DNA of 59,890 nt, taken from contig JACIXH010000010.1 in the NCBI GenBank assembly GCA_014360565.1, forward strand, positions 1 to 59,890, given 5' to 3'. Each line of letters starts with the position of its first letter. Within the stretch, counting starts at the first letter, position 1. This document shows positions 41,322-49,962 of the stretch, piece by piece. The stretch is from Nocardia sp. GTDB taxonomy: Bacteria > Actinomycetota > Actinomycetes > Mycobacteriales > Mycobacteriaceae. Position numbers and translations under genes: made by a program. The notes beneath the pieces are model-generated. The model saw only the letters and a list, made by a program, of their open reading frames with translations. It was not told the origin of the DNA and did not search any database.

Positions 41322-43502
41322 TCACGCGTCGGCGAGGCCGACCCGGTCCAGGACCCAGGCGTACTCGAAGCCGACTTCCTTCCACTTCTCATAGCGCCCA
41401 CTCACACCGCCGTGACCTGCGGTCATCTCGGTCTTGAGCAGTACCTCGTTGTCGCCGGTCTTGGTGGCGCGCAGTTTGGCGACCCACTTGGCCGGTTCCA
41501 CATAGAGGACGCGGGTGTCGTTGAGGCTGGTGATCGCGAGGATAGCGGGGTAGTTCTTGGCCTCGACGTTCTCGTAGGGCGAGTACGACTTCATGTACTC
41601 GTAGACGTCCTTGTCGGCCAAGGGATTTCCCCACTCGTCCCATTCGATCACCGTCAGCGGGAGCGACGGATCCAGGATGGAGGTGAGCGGGTCGACGAAC
41701 GGCACATTGGCGAGGATGCCGTTGAACAGCTCCGGCGCCAGGTTGGCGACCGCGCCCATCAGCAGACCGCCCGCGCTGCCGCCGTCGGCGATCAGGCGAT
41801 CCGGTGCGGTGGCACCGGTGTCGATGAGATGCGTTGCGCAGGAGACGAAGTCGGTGAAGGTGTTCTTCTTCAGCAGCGTCTTGCCGTGCTCGTACCAGAG
41901 CCTGCCCATCTCGCCGCCGCCGCGCACATGCGCCACCGCGAACACCATTCCGCGATCGAGCAGCGACAGCCGCGACACCGAGAACGACGGATCGATGCTG
42001 GCCTCGTAGGAGCCATACCCGTAGAGCAGCGTCGGCTTGGGTCCCTCGGGCAGCCCACTGCGCTTGATGATCGAGATCGGAATCCGGGTGCCGTCGGCGG
42101 CGACGGCCCAATCACGGTGCTGCTCGTAGTCGTTCGCGTCGTAGCCGCCGAGCACCGGCTGCTCCTTGCGCAGCAGCAGCTCCCCGGTGGCAGGCACATA
42201 GTCGAACACCTGCATCGGCGTGATGAACGAGGTGACTCCCACTCGCAGCGTCGGCTGCTCCCACTCCGGGCTCGAACCCGCACCGGCGGAGAACAGCTCG
42301 AGACCGAAGTCGAGCTCGGTGAGCTCACCGAAGCCCTCCGAGGTGAGCGGCCACACCGACAGCCGCGGCAGCGCGTCGCGTCGGTAGCCGAGTACGAGGT
42401 GGTTGGCGAAGGCGTCGATGTCCTCCAGTCGCACGTCCGCGCGATGCCCGATCAGCATCGTCATATCCGACGGGTCGGCCGCGGGCGCGATGGCGAGGAC
42501 GAAATTCTCCGCCTTCACGCCGTCGACCACATCGTTGTGCAGGATCAGGAACTTGTCCTCGCCCGCGATCACCGCGTGCTCGGCCGAGTACTCCACGCCT
42601 TCGCGACGCGGCAGCAGCACCCGGAACTCGCCCTCGGGGTTGTCCGATTCCAGGACCCAGCCCTCGGTGGTGATCTTGGAACCGAGCCAGACCATCAGGT
42701 ACTTCTCGGAGCGGGTCGCGCCGACGCTCACCCAGTAGCGCTCGTCGGGCTCGTGGAACACCGTCACATCGGCGTCGGAACCGGTGCCGACGCGGTGCCG
42801 CCACACGGTGTCGGGGCGCCACGACTCGTCGACGGTCTGATAGAAGATGTGCGTGCCGTCCAGCGACCAGGTTGCCCCCGGTGCCGCGCCCACGACCTCG
42901 TCGGGCAGCAGTTCACCGGTGCGCAGATCCTTGATCCGCAGCGTGTAGCGCTCATCGCCGGTGCTGTCGACGGAGTAGGCGAGCAGATTGCCGTCGTGAC
43001 TCAGCGAGAAAGCGCCGAGCGCGAAGAAGTCGAGTCCCTCGGCGAGGATATTGCTGTCGAGCAGTACCTGCTCGCCGTCGATCGCGGCGTCGAATCGCGA
43101 GGTTGCCGAGGGCCCCGCGGTGCCCACCTCCAGTTGGGGAGGCGTCCACGCGTCGATGCCCTCAGCGTTGGCGTCGACGGGACAGCGGCAGTGCACGCCG
43201 TACTGTTTGCCCTCGAAGCTGCGCGAGTAGTACCAGTAATCGCCGAGCCGCGTCGGCACCGAGAGATCGGTTTCCTGCGTCCTGGCCTTGATCTCGTCGA
43301 AGATCTTGTCCCGCAGTGGCTGCAACTGGTCGGTCTGCGCCGCCGTGAACGCGTTCTCCGCCTCCAGATACGCGATGACCTCAGGGTCTTCCTTGTCCCG
43401 CAGCCACTCGTAGTCGTCGACGAACGTGTCACCGTGGTGGACCCGCTCGAAGGGCGCCTTCTTCGCGATCGGCGCCGACACAGTCTCATTCTCGCCAGCC
43501 AT
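41322..43502 (-). CDS. ptrB: Oligopeptidase B (S9A prolyl-oligopeptidase family)
   Basis: 726 residues. A cytosolic serine peptidase that cuts short peptides after Arg or Lys. The N-terminal beta-propeller spans about 70-400; the catalytic domain carries the nucleophile in G-G-S-A-G-G-L-L-M-G (about 575), preceded by G-Y-G-S-Y-E and H-V-R-G-G-G-E-M-G-R, with the catalytic His in A-G-H-G-G-V-S-G-R near the end. The ATG at 43502 (M-A-G-E-N) is used; an earlier in-frame start adds only an Arg-rich stretch. M. tuberculosis has a split ptrBa/ptrBb at the equivalent place; here it is one intact frame. Confidence 0.95.
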   Translation of the reverse strand: MAGENETVSAPIAKKAPFERVHHGDTFVDDYEWLRDKEDPEVIAYLEAENAFTAAQTDQLQPLRDKIFDEIKARTQETDLSVPTRLGDYWYYSRSFEGKQYGVHCRCPVDANAEGIDAWTPPQLEVGTAGPSATSRFDAAIDGEQVLLDSNILAEGLDFFALGAFSLSHDGNLLAYSVDSTGDERYTLRIKDLRTGELLPDEVVGAAPGATWSLDGTHIFYQTVDESWRPDTVWRHRVGTGSDADVTVFHEPDERYWVSVGATRSEKYLMVWLGSKITTEGWVLESDNPEGEFRVLLPRREGVEYSAEHAVIAGEDKFLILHNDVVDGVKAENFVLAIAPAADPSDMTMLIGHRADVRLEDIDAFANHLVLGYRRDALPRLSVWPLTSEGFGELTELDFGLELFSAGAGSSPEWEQPTLRVGVTSFITPMQVFDYVPATGELLLRKEQPVLGGYDANDYEQHRDWAVAADGTRIPISIIKRSGLPEGPKPTLLYGYGSYEASIDPSFSVSRLSLLDRGMVFAVAHVRGGGEMGRLWYEHGKTLLKKNTFTDFVSCATHLIDTGATAPDRLIADGGSAGGLLMGAVANLAPELFNGILANVPFVDPLTSILDPSLPLTVIEWDEWGNPLADKDVYEYMKSYSPYENVEAKNYPAILAITSLNDTRVLYVEPAKWVAKLRATKTGDNEVLLKTEMTAGHGGVSGRYEKWKEVGFEYAWVLDRVGLADA

Positions 43503-43691
43503 CCGTCCACCGTAGCCGCCCCACTCCAACCGGGCCCGCCAACTCGGCCGTCGACAGCTCAGCACGCGTAGCTGACCGTCGCCTCAGCGAACCTCGCCCG
43601 CCGACACCCACGGGCAAAACGGCCGTCGCGCTGATGCGGACCAGGTAATTCTGCTCAACCGGAAGACCCGGCAGTTGCGTAGCCTGACCGC

Positions 43692-44723
43692 ATGGGGATG
43701 CGGTACGCGATTCGCTCGGCGGTCGTGACAGTCGGGGTGATGCTGGCGGCGGGATCGGGGGCGGTGATGCCGGCGACCGCGTGTGCGTGCGGCGGCGTGG
43801 TCAGCGCAGACGGCTCGGCGCGAGTGGACAGCGAGGCGGCGATCCTCGGCTGGGACGGCACGCGCGAGACCGTGCTGATGCGATTGGGCATGCAGTTCGA
43901 GGGCGCCGACGCGGCCCTGATCGTGCCGACGCCGACCCCGGCGACCGTCTCGGCCGGGAATTCGGAGTCGTTCAGAGAGCTCACGCGCATCACCGCACCC
44001 GAGCGGGTCACCGAATACGACTGGTTCGGCTCACAGCGCGGCGACGCGTCCGGCGCCGCTCCTGGTTCCGGCCCTGATGTACTCGGCCGGGTGCAGTTGG
44101 GCCCGCTGGAGGCAACCACCTTGCGCGGCGGCGATCTCGCCGGCGTCCGCGAGTGGCTGGACACCAACGGCTATCAGCTCCGGCCCGAGGTGAGCGCGAC
44201 CCTCGACCCCTACCTGCGTGAGGGCTGGTCCTTCGTCGCCATGCGCCTCACCAGTGCCGAGACGCTCTCCGGTGCGCTCGACCCGGTCCGTCTCACCTTC
44301 GACTCCGACCGCCTCGTGTACCCGATGCGCATGTCGTCCGCCGCCACCGCACCGCAGTCGGTCCACCTCTTCGTCTTCAGTGACCACCGGGTGACACGCA
44401 TCGACCCCGACGCGTCGCATCACCGCATCACCACCGAATTCGCCTCGGCTGTCACCGAACCACAGGACCCGGATCTGAAAGCGCTCGCCGCGGGCAACGA
44501 CTACCTCACCGAACTCTCGATCTCCATTCCCGAACCCGCCGCGATCACCAGCGATTTCCGCTTCGGCCCAGCCGACGAGGACGTCGACGTCCGAGACCGG
44601 GTGGTGCGCAAGGAATACGTCGAAATCCTCGGCCTGCCCGCTGGTTACGTCCTGATCGTCGCCGGGCTCTCGCTGGTCGGCGTGATCGCGGGCGCGGCCG
44701 TGCGCCGCCGCTCGGCGAAGTAG
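43692..44723 (+). CDS. Exported, membrane-anchored DUF2330 protein
   Basis: 343 residues of the DUF2330 family. An N-terminal signal sequence (about 5-30) ends near A-T-A-C-A-C-G-G, the conserved Cys pair of the family. A long extracytoplasmic domain follows with V-P-T-P-T-P-A-T-V and E-Y-D-W-F-G, and a C-terminal membrane helix (about 316-336) ends in R-R-R-S-A-K. It is anchored with its bulk outside. The function is unknown. The ATG at 43692 or the ATG two codons later could be used; no Shine-Dalgarno is evident. It converges on the Ag85-like gene with a shared hairpin. Confidence 0.85.
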   Translation: MGMRYAIRSAVVTVGVMLAAGSGAVMPATACACGGVVSADGSARVDSEAAILGWDGTRETVLMRLGMQFEGADAALIVPTPTPATVSAGNSESFRELTRITAPERVTEYDWFGSQRGDASGAAPGSGPDVLGRVQLGPLEATTLRGGDLAGVREWLDTNGYQLRPEVSATLDPYLREGWSFVAMRLTSAETLSGALDPVRLTFDSDRLVYPMRMSSAATAPQSVHLFVFSDHRVTRIDPDASHHRITTEFASAVTEPQDPDLKALAAGNDYLTELSISIPEPAAITSDFRFGPADEDVDVRDRVVRKEYVEILGLPAGYVLIVAGLSLVGVIAGAAVRRRSAK

Positions 44724-44779
44724 TCACCATCGAATCGGCACCCGGATCCCTGTCGGCGTTCCGCGTCGGAATACACCGC

Positions 44780-44818
44780 GACCCGGTTCGACGGCCGCAG
44801 AATCCGTCGAACCGGGTC
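44780..44818. terminator. Bidirectional hairpin between DUF2330 and Ag85-like genes
   Basis: Perfect 14-bp arms (44780-44793 and 44805-44818) with an 11-nt loop, between two convergent stops. Confidence 0.7.
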
Positions 44819-44835
44819 GAGTGCCCGAGCCTGCG

Positions 44836-45795
44836 TCAGGCTCCGAGTGCGGGGCCGATCACCGGCCACGAGGCATGCAGGGCGTCCTGCCAGTAGGACC
44901 AGGAGTGGGTGCCGACCGGGTGGTAGTCGATCCTGGCGCCGATGCCCGCGGCGCGCAGGCGCTGGTCGAAGGCCACCATGCAGGTGTTGACGCCGAGTTC
45001 GATGGGCCCGCCGAGGAAGATGTTCTCGGCCAACGTCGGCTTGAGTTCGGCCTCGTGGGGGCCGGGGATGCCGGTGCCGGTGGACATGTACAGCGCCTTG
45101 CCGCGCAACCCGTCGATCATCAGGGCGGGATCGTGCGCGGCCCACTCGGGGCTGCCGGGCGCGCCCCACATATTGACCGGGTTGCCGCCCCGGTTGACGA
45201 TCGAGAACATCATCGCGCCCGCCGCCATCGCGATGTCGGGGCAGGCGCTGTAGCCGGCGACGGCGCGGTAGAGACCGGGGTGGCGGGCCGCCAGGATGTA
45301 GGCCGCGTTGCCGCCCATCGACAGCCCGCCGATGCCGTTCACGCCGTTGCCGTCGAAGTGGCCGTCGATCAGGCCGGGCAGTTCCTGGGTCAGGAAGGTT
45401 TCCCACTTGTAGCGGCCGAAACGCGGATCGTCGGCGATCCAGTCGGTGTAGTAGCTGGCCTGGCCGCCCATCGGCAGCACCACGTTGACGTTCTTGCCCC
45501 GGAAGAAGGCTTCGGCGTCGGTGGCATTGGTCCAGGTGCTCTGGCCGATGCCCGGGTCGAGCCCGTCGAGCAGGTAGTAGGTGCCGCGCGAGCCGCCGCC
45601 CGCCGGATGCAGGACCTGTAGGTCGACATTGCGGCCCATCGCGGGCGAGGTGACGGTGATCGCCGTCCGGTGCGGAGTCAGTTCGTTGACGCCGATGATC
45701 TGTGCGGCGGACGCCGTCGCGGGGTGAACCACCGCCGGTCCGATCACACCAAGAGCAAGAGCCAGCACTGCAGCAGCAACACCTGTACGACGCAC
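44836..45795 (-). CDS. Secreted antigen-85-like esterase/mycolyltransferase
   Basis: 319 residues with a Sec signal peptide (cleavage near A-S-A at 28-30). The alpha/beta hydrolase domain belongs to the esterase PF00756 / antigen 85 family: L-L-D-G-L-D (75-80), S-Y-Y-T-D-W near 114, nucleophile Ser159 in G-L-S-M-G-G, His297 in V-G-T-H-S-W-S-Y-W. True antigen 85 proteins transfer mycolates to trehalose and arabinogalactan; members of this kind in mycobacteria (Rv0774c type) have been called esterases, so activity on mycolates is not certain. The GTG start at 45795 has ggaggg 6 nt upstream. It lies near purB, as does the mycobacterial counterpart. Confidence 0.88.
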   Translation of the reverse strand: MRRTGVAAAVLALALGVIGPAVVHPATASAAQIIGVNELTPHRTAITVTSPAMGRNVDLQVLHPAGGGSRGTYYLLDGLDPGIGQSTWTNATDAEAFFRGKNVNVVLPMGGQASYYTDWIADDPRFGRYKWETFLTQELPGLIDGHFDGNGVNGIGGLSMGGNAAYILAARHPGLYRAVAGYSACPDIAMAAGAMMFSIVNRGGNPVNMWGAPGSPEWAAHDPALMIDGLRGKALYMSTGTGIPGPHEAELKPTLAENIFLGGPIELGVNTCMVAFDQRLRAAGIGARIDYHPVGTHSWSYWQDALHASWPVIGPALGA

Positions 45796-45927
45796 GATCT
45801 ACCCTCCATAACCGCATGCCAATGACAGTCCAAAGTAACCCAGAGGTGAACGAACTGGAAGCATTCGGCGTTTCGGGCGTTTCTTCAGCAAACTCTCCGG
45901 TTTGCAATGACCGCTTCGCCCGGAAAT

Positions 45928-46350
45928 TCAGCGGTTGAGCGAGCCCCGGATCGAACCGGCCAGGTAATCCAGGTCCGCCCGCGCGGGCGAAGTCGGCCGC
46001 GCGCGCAGACCGAAGCCGTCGCCTGGCGTGCGCGGGATCACGTGCAGATGCACATGGAAAACCTCTTGTCCGGCCGTAACCCCGTCAGCGAGAAAGAAAT
46101 TGACCCCGTGAGCCGCCACTTCACTGCTGCGAAGCGCGGCCGCGATCCGCTGCCCGACCTGAAAGAGCTTGCCGCCCAACGCGGGATCGAGATCGGCGAG
46201 GCTCGGGGCGGCCACCTTGGGCACCACGAGGACATGGCCCGGCGTCACAGGACGAATGTCCATGAAGGCGAGGACGTCGTCGTCCTCGTAAACCTTCGAG
46301 GACGGGGCGGCCCCGGCGATGATGTCGGCGAAGATCGTGTACGGATTCAC
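45928..46350 (-). CDS. HIT-family nucleotide hydrolase/transferase (copy 1)
   Basis: 140 residues. The histidine triad reads H-V-H-L-H-V (His99, His101, His103), preceded by the helix D-I-R-P-V-T-P-G-H-V-L-V-V-P. HIT proteins of this HinT-like branch hydrolyse AMP-lysine/phosphoramidate bonds or dinucleotides. The start is GTG at 46350 (V-N-P-Y-T-I-F-A-D-I-I-A-G), matching the family N-terminus; upstream codons are not coding-like. It lies downstream of purB and its terminator, on the same strand. Confidence 0.9.
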   Translation of the reverse strand: MNPYTIFADIIAGAAPSSKVYEDDDVLAFMDIRPVTPGHVLVVPKVAAPSLADLDPALGGKLFQVGQRIAAALRSSEVAAHGVNFFLADGVTAGQEVFHVHLHVIPRTPGDGFGLRARPTSPARADLDYLAGSIRGSLNR

Positions 46351-46380
46351 CCGAACACGGTATCGACCTCGACGCGCGAA

Positions 46381-46419
46381 AGCCCGCCACCGGCGCCGAA
46401 AAGGCGGTAGCGGCGGGCT
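46381..46419 (-). terminator. Terminator after purB
   Basis: 8-bp outer arms (agcccgcc / ggcgggct) with further inner pairing, followed on the minus strand by TTTCG. It starts 14 bp past the purB stop. Confidence 0.6.
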
Positions 46420-46432
46420 GGTTCGCACGGGC

Positions 46433-47854
46433 CTACAGAATCGGCGACGGCGTGTAGCGCGCGGCTTCCGGATTCGCCTCGACCAGCTTCTGCACCTGGG
46501 CGACGACCTCGCCCACCTGGTCCGATGCCGCGCCGATGAACGCCGCCTTGTCGGCCAGCGCCGCGTCCAGGCCCGCGCGGTCCAGCGGCATCCGCGCATC
46601 GGCGGCGAGCCGATCGAGCAGGTCGGGTTCGCGACCCTGCTCACGCATGGCCAGCGCCACGGCCACCGCGTGCTCCTTGATGACCTCGTGCGCGGTCTCG
46701 CGACCCACGCCCGCGCGCACCGCCGCCATCAGGATGCGGGTCGTCGCCAGGAACGGCAGGTACCGGTCGAGCTCACGCGAGACCACCGCCGGGTAGGCGC
46801 CGAACTCGGCGAGCACGGTCAGGAAGGTCTCCATCTGGCCGTCGATGGCGAAGAACGCGTCCGGCAGCGCGACGCGGCGCACCACCGAGCAGAACACGTC
46901 GCCCTCGTTCCACTGCGCACCCGCCAGCTCGGCCGCCATCGAGCCGTAGCCGCGCAGGATCACCTGCAAGCCGTTCACCCGCTCGCACGAGCGCGTGTTC
47001 ATCTTGTGCGGCATCGCCGATGACCCGACCTGGCCCGGCTGGAAACCCTCGGTGACCAGCTCATGACCGGCCATCAGCCGAATCGTGTGCGCGAACGACG
47101 ACGGCCCGGCGCCCAGCTGCACCAGCGCGGACAACACATCGTGATCCAGCGAGCGCGGATACACCTGGCCCACGCTGGTGAACACGTTCGCGAAGCCGAG
47201 GTGGGTGGCCACCTGCTGCTCGAGCGCGGCGAGTTTGTTCGCGTCACCGTCGAGCAGGTCGAGCATGTCCTGCGCGGTGCCCATCGGGCCCTTGATCCCG
47301 CGCAGCGGGTAGCGCTCGATCAGCTCACGCACGCGCGCCAGGCCGACCAGCATCTCGTCGGCGGCGGAGGCGAAGCGCTTACCCAGCGTGGTGGCCTGCG
47401 CGGCGACATTGTGCGAGCGCCCGGCCATCACCAGGGTCTGGTACTCGGCGGCCCGCTCGGCCAGCCGCGCCGCGATGGCGATGCCGTGCTTGTAGACGTG
47501 CTCCAGCGAGAGCCGGATCTGCAGCTGCTCGACGTTCTCGGTGAGGTCGCGGCTGGTCATGCCCTTGTGCACGTGCTCGTGCCCGGCGAGGGCGTTGAAT
47601 TCCTCGATGCGCGCCTTCACGTCGTGGCGGGTGACCCGCTCACGCTCGGCGATCGAGGCCAGGTTCACCTGGTCGATGACGCGTTCGTAGTCGTCGACAA
47701 CCCCTGCGGGGACATCGATTCCGAGTTCGGCCTGCGCGCGCAGCACCTCCAGCCACAGCCGGCGCTCGAGCACGATCTTGTTCTCGGGCGACCAGAGCGC
47801 GACGAGCTCCGGGCTGGCGTATCGGGTGGCGAGGACATTCGGGACGAGGCTCAC
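46433..47854 (-). CDS. purB: Adenylosuccinate lyase
   Basis: 473 residues. It removes fumarate from SAICAR (purine step 8) and from adenylosuccinate in AMP synthesis. Fumarase-superfamily signature S-S-A-M-P-H-K-M-N (278-286) carries the catalytic Ser loop; M-T-S-R-D-L-T-E-N (99-107) and the conserved His in G-R-S-H-N-V (145-150) are also present. The start is GTG at 47854, 6 bp after the TetR gene stop, so the two are likely co-transcribed. purC, which sits just after purB in M. tuberculosis, is not found here. Confidence 0.96.
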   Translation of the reverse strand: MSLVPNVLATRYASPELVALWSPENKIVLERRLWLEVLRAQAELGIDVPAGVVDDYERVIDQVNLASIAERERVTRHDVKARIEEFNALAGHEHVHKGMTSRDLTENVEQLQIRLSLEHVYKHGIAIAARLAERAAEYQTLVMAGRSHNVAAQATTLGKRFASAADEMLVGLARVRELIERYPLRGIKGPMGTAQDMLDLLDGDANKLAALEQQVATHLGFANVFTSVGQVYPRSLDHDVLSALVQLGAGPSSFAHTIRLMAGHELVTEGFQPGQVGSSAMPHKMNTRSCERVNGLQVILRGYGSMAAELAGAQWNEGDVFCSVVRRVALPDAFFAIDGQMETFLTVLAEFGAYPAVVSRELDRYLPFLATTRILMAAVRAGVGRETAHEVIKEHAVAVALAMREQGREPDLLDRLAADARMPLDRAGLDAALADKAAFIGAASDQVGEVVAQVQKLVEANPEAARYTPSPIL

Positions 47855-47860
47855 GAGACT

Positions 47861-48514
47861 TCAGTCTAATTGCCGCACCCGTTCGGCCTGGGAGGGCATC
47901 ATGTTCGGGACCACGGGCGGGGCGACGATGTCGATCATTTCGAGCAGACCGGCCCTGGCCGGTCGACGTGGTTCGGGATGGCCTTCGATCAGCGCCGCGA
48001 CCACGGCGCCGTCGACGACGGCCACCAGCCTGCGTAACTGTTCGGGGCGCACCACTCGGTCGGAGCGGCGCAGCACGTCGGCGAGCAGTTCTTCGAGCTG
48101 GGTGCGTAGTCGGAGCTGGACCTCACGTAACTCGGGATGGCGGGCCGACGCCACGGAACGCTCGTAGCGGGCGATGAGCTGGCCGCGGGCGTCGAGGTCG
48201 CCGTCGTCGGGGCCGACGAGCACGTCGAGTACCAGTTCGACGGTCGCCTCGGTGCCGCGCCTGCGATGGCTGACCTCACCGACCCGCCGGCGCATCGCGT
48301 CGAGTTCGATCGCGCCGCTGAACTCGACGGCGCGGGCGATCAGATCTTCCAATGATTCGAAATAGTAGGTGGTCGAGGCGAGCGGAAGATCGGCACGCGA
48401 CGCCACCGAACGATGTCGTACGGCGTCGAATCCGCCCTCGAGCAACAGCTCGGCCGCCGCCGCCACCAGAGCCTGACGACGTCGTTCGCCTTTCGGAGTC
48501 GTTGCGGTGGTCAC
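47861..48514 (-). CDS. TetR-family transcriptional regulator
   Basis: 217 residues. The N-terminal DNA-binding domain (about 8-58) reads R-R-Q-A-L-V-A-A-A-A-E-L-L-L-E-G-G, then V-R-H-R-S-V-A-S-R-A-D-L-P-L-A-S-T-T-Y-Y-F-E-S-L, a standard helix-turn-helix. The ligand domain is Arg/Leu-rich and gives no clue to the inducer. The start is GTG at 48514. It is directly upstream of purB on the same strand with a 6-bp gap, as TetR genes near purB are in mycobacteria. It may regulate this pair or the divergent region, but no operator was recognised. Confidence 0.9.
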   Translation of the reverse strand: MTTATTPKGERRRQALVAAAAELLLEGGFDAVRHRSVASRADLPLASTTYYFESLEDLIARAVEFSGAIELDAMRRRVGEVSHRRRGTEATVELVLDVLVGPDDGDLDARGQLIARYERSVASARHPELREVQLRLRTQLEELLADVLRRSDRVVRPEQLRRLVAVVDGAVVAALIEGHPEPRRPARAGLLEMIDIVAPPVVPNMMPSQAERVRQLD

Positions 48515-48671
48515 CGTGCAGGAGTGCCAGTCATCATCAGTTCAACCGTGCGCAATCGTCATCGGGGAAACACTGGGAATTCGGGATAACTGAGTTTTAC
48601 CGCATCCCGGCACAGATGTGTTCGTACTAGGCAAAGTTGTTGTCGCACATCACTGTTGACACGACACCGGA

Positions 48672-49835
48672 TTACCCCTTCGTGAACCGTCCCAGACGCT
48701 CCAGAGCTGCGGCGATGTCGTCGGTGGCGCCCGCGAACGAAAAACGGACCGTGTGGTTTCCATTAGTGGTGTCGAAATCCAGTCCGGGGGCCAACGCGAC
48801 ACCGGTTTCGGCGAGTACCTCCGCGCACCAGACGCGGGAATTGTCGGTCAAATGACCAATATCGGCGTAGGCGTAGAACGCGCCGTCGGCGGGCGCGAGA
48901 TCGGTGATTCCGATCGCGGGCAAACCTTCCAGCAGCAGCGACCGATTGCGCGCGTATCGGCGGACGTGCCCGTCCAGCTCTTCCTTGGCTTCCGGCCCGA
49001 ACGCGTGCACGGCCGCGTACTGGGAGATCGCGGGCGGGCACACGGTCATGTTCGACGCCAGTCGTTGCAGCGCAGGTCGCAGGTCGGCGGGCGCCAGCAT
49101 CCAGCCCAGCCGCCAACCGGTCATCGAGAAGTACTTCGAGACCGAGCCGATCACCACCGATTCGCGAGAGAACTCCCAGGCCGAGGAGGTCGGCGTGCTC
49201 GCGCCCGCATAGGTGATGCCGTGGTAGATCTCGTCGGAGATCAGCAGCGTGCCGTGTTGTTCGCACCAGCGAGCCAGCGCGGCGAGTTCGGTGGGGTCGA
49301 TCATCGTGCCGGTCGGATTGGCCGGGCTGGCCACTACCAGGCCCGCGGGCGGCTCCGGCATGGCTTCGAGCATCGCCACGGTCGGCTGGAATCTGGTCTG
49401 CGGACCGCAGTCCAGTTCGACCACCTCGCACCCGAGAGCGCTGAGCGTATTGCGGTAGGCGGGATAGCCGGGGCGCGCCACCACCACGGTGTCACCCGCG
49501 TCGAAGGCGGCCAGGAAGATCAGCGTGAACGCACCCGACGAACCGGTGGTCACCACCACCTCGTCCGGGTGCACGTCGTAGCCGTAGGTCCGGCTGTGAT
49601 GCCCCGCGATCGCCTCGCGCAGCGGCAGAATGCCGAATGTCTCGGTATAGCCGAGCAATTCGTGATCGATGGCAGCCCTGGTCGCCCGCAGCACCGGCGC
49701 CGGCGCCTGGGTGGACGGCTGCCCCGCCGCCAGCACCAGCACATCGCCGTGCGATCGGGCGCGTTCAGCCGCCGCTTTCCACACATCCATGACGTAGAAA
49801 GGGGCGATGGCCGACCGGCGCGATTCTCGGGACAC
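48672..49835 (-). CDS. Class I/II PLP-dependent aminotransferase
   Basis: 387 residues of the aspartate-aminotransferase fold. Key residues: Tyr of L-L-G-Y-T-E-T-F-G (about 63), Asn173 in P-A-N-P-T-G, Asp201 in I-S-D-E-I-Y-H-G, PLP lysine 234 in S-V-S-K-Y-F-S-M-T-G-W-R, substrate-binding Arg near 363 in H-T-V-R-F-S. It resembles the DapC/kynurenine-aminotransferase-like enzymes of actinomycetes; the amino donor is not clear. The start is GTG at 49835. It is transcribed divergently from the M23 peptidase gene. Confidence 0.88.
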   Translation of the reverse strand: MSRESRRSAIAPFYVMDVWKAAAERARSHGDVLVLAAGQPSTQAPAPVLRATRAAIDHELLGYTETFGILPLREAIAGHHSRTYGYDVHPDEVVVTTGSSGAFTLIFLAAFDAGDTVVVARPGYPAYRNTLSALGCEVVELDCGPQTRFQPTVAMLEAMPEPPAGLVVASPANPTGTMIDPTELAALARWCEQHGTLLISDEIYHGITYAGASTPTSSAWEFSRESVVIGSVSKYFSMTGWRLGWMLAPADLRPALQRLASNMTVCPPAISQYAAVHAFGPEAKEELDGHVRRYARNRSLLLEGLPAIGITDLAPADGAFYAYADIGHLTDNSRVWCAEVLAETGVALAPGLDFDTTNGNHTVRFSFAGATDDIAAALERLGRFTKG

Positions 49836-49962
49836 CCGAACGACGGTAGAGCACCCGATTGCGAGCGTTCACAGATATGGTCGGCACAATGGCTCCGACA
49901 GCGAATACGCAGCCGCCGACGCGACCCCTGTGGGTGCGTCGGGGCAGGGGCGCGGGGGCGGG

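Noticed and set aside
44645..45907. A 420-codon minus-strand frame overlapping the Ag85-like gene in another register
   Set aside because: Arg-rich register shift of the real esterase; the in-frame version has signal peptide, Ser and His motifs.
47861..48514. Purine-specific repressor acting on purB
   Set aside because: The TetR gene is only 6 bp from purB, but no shared operator could be found near the other pur genes, so a purine regulon was not claimed.
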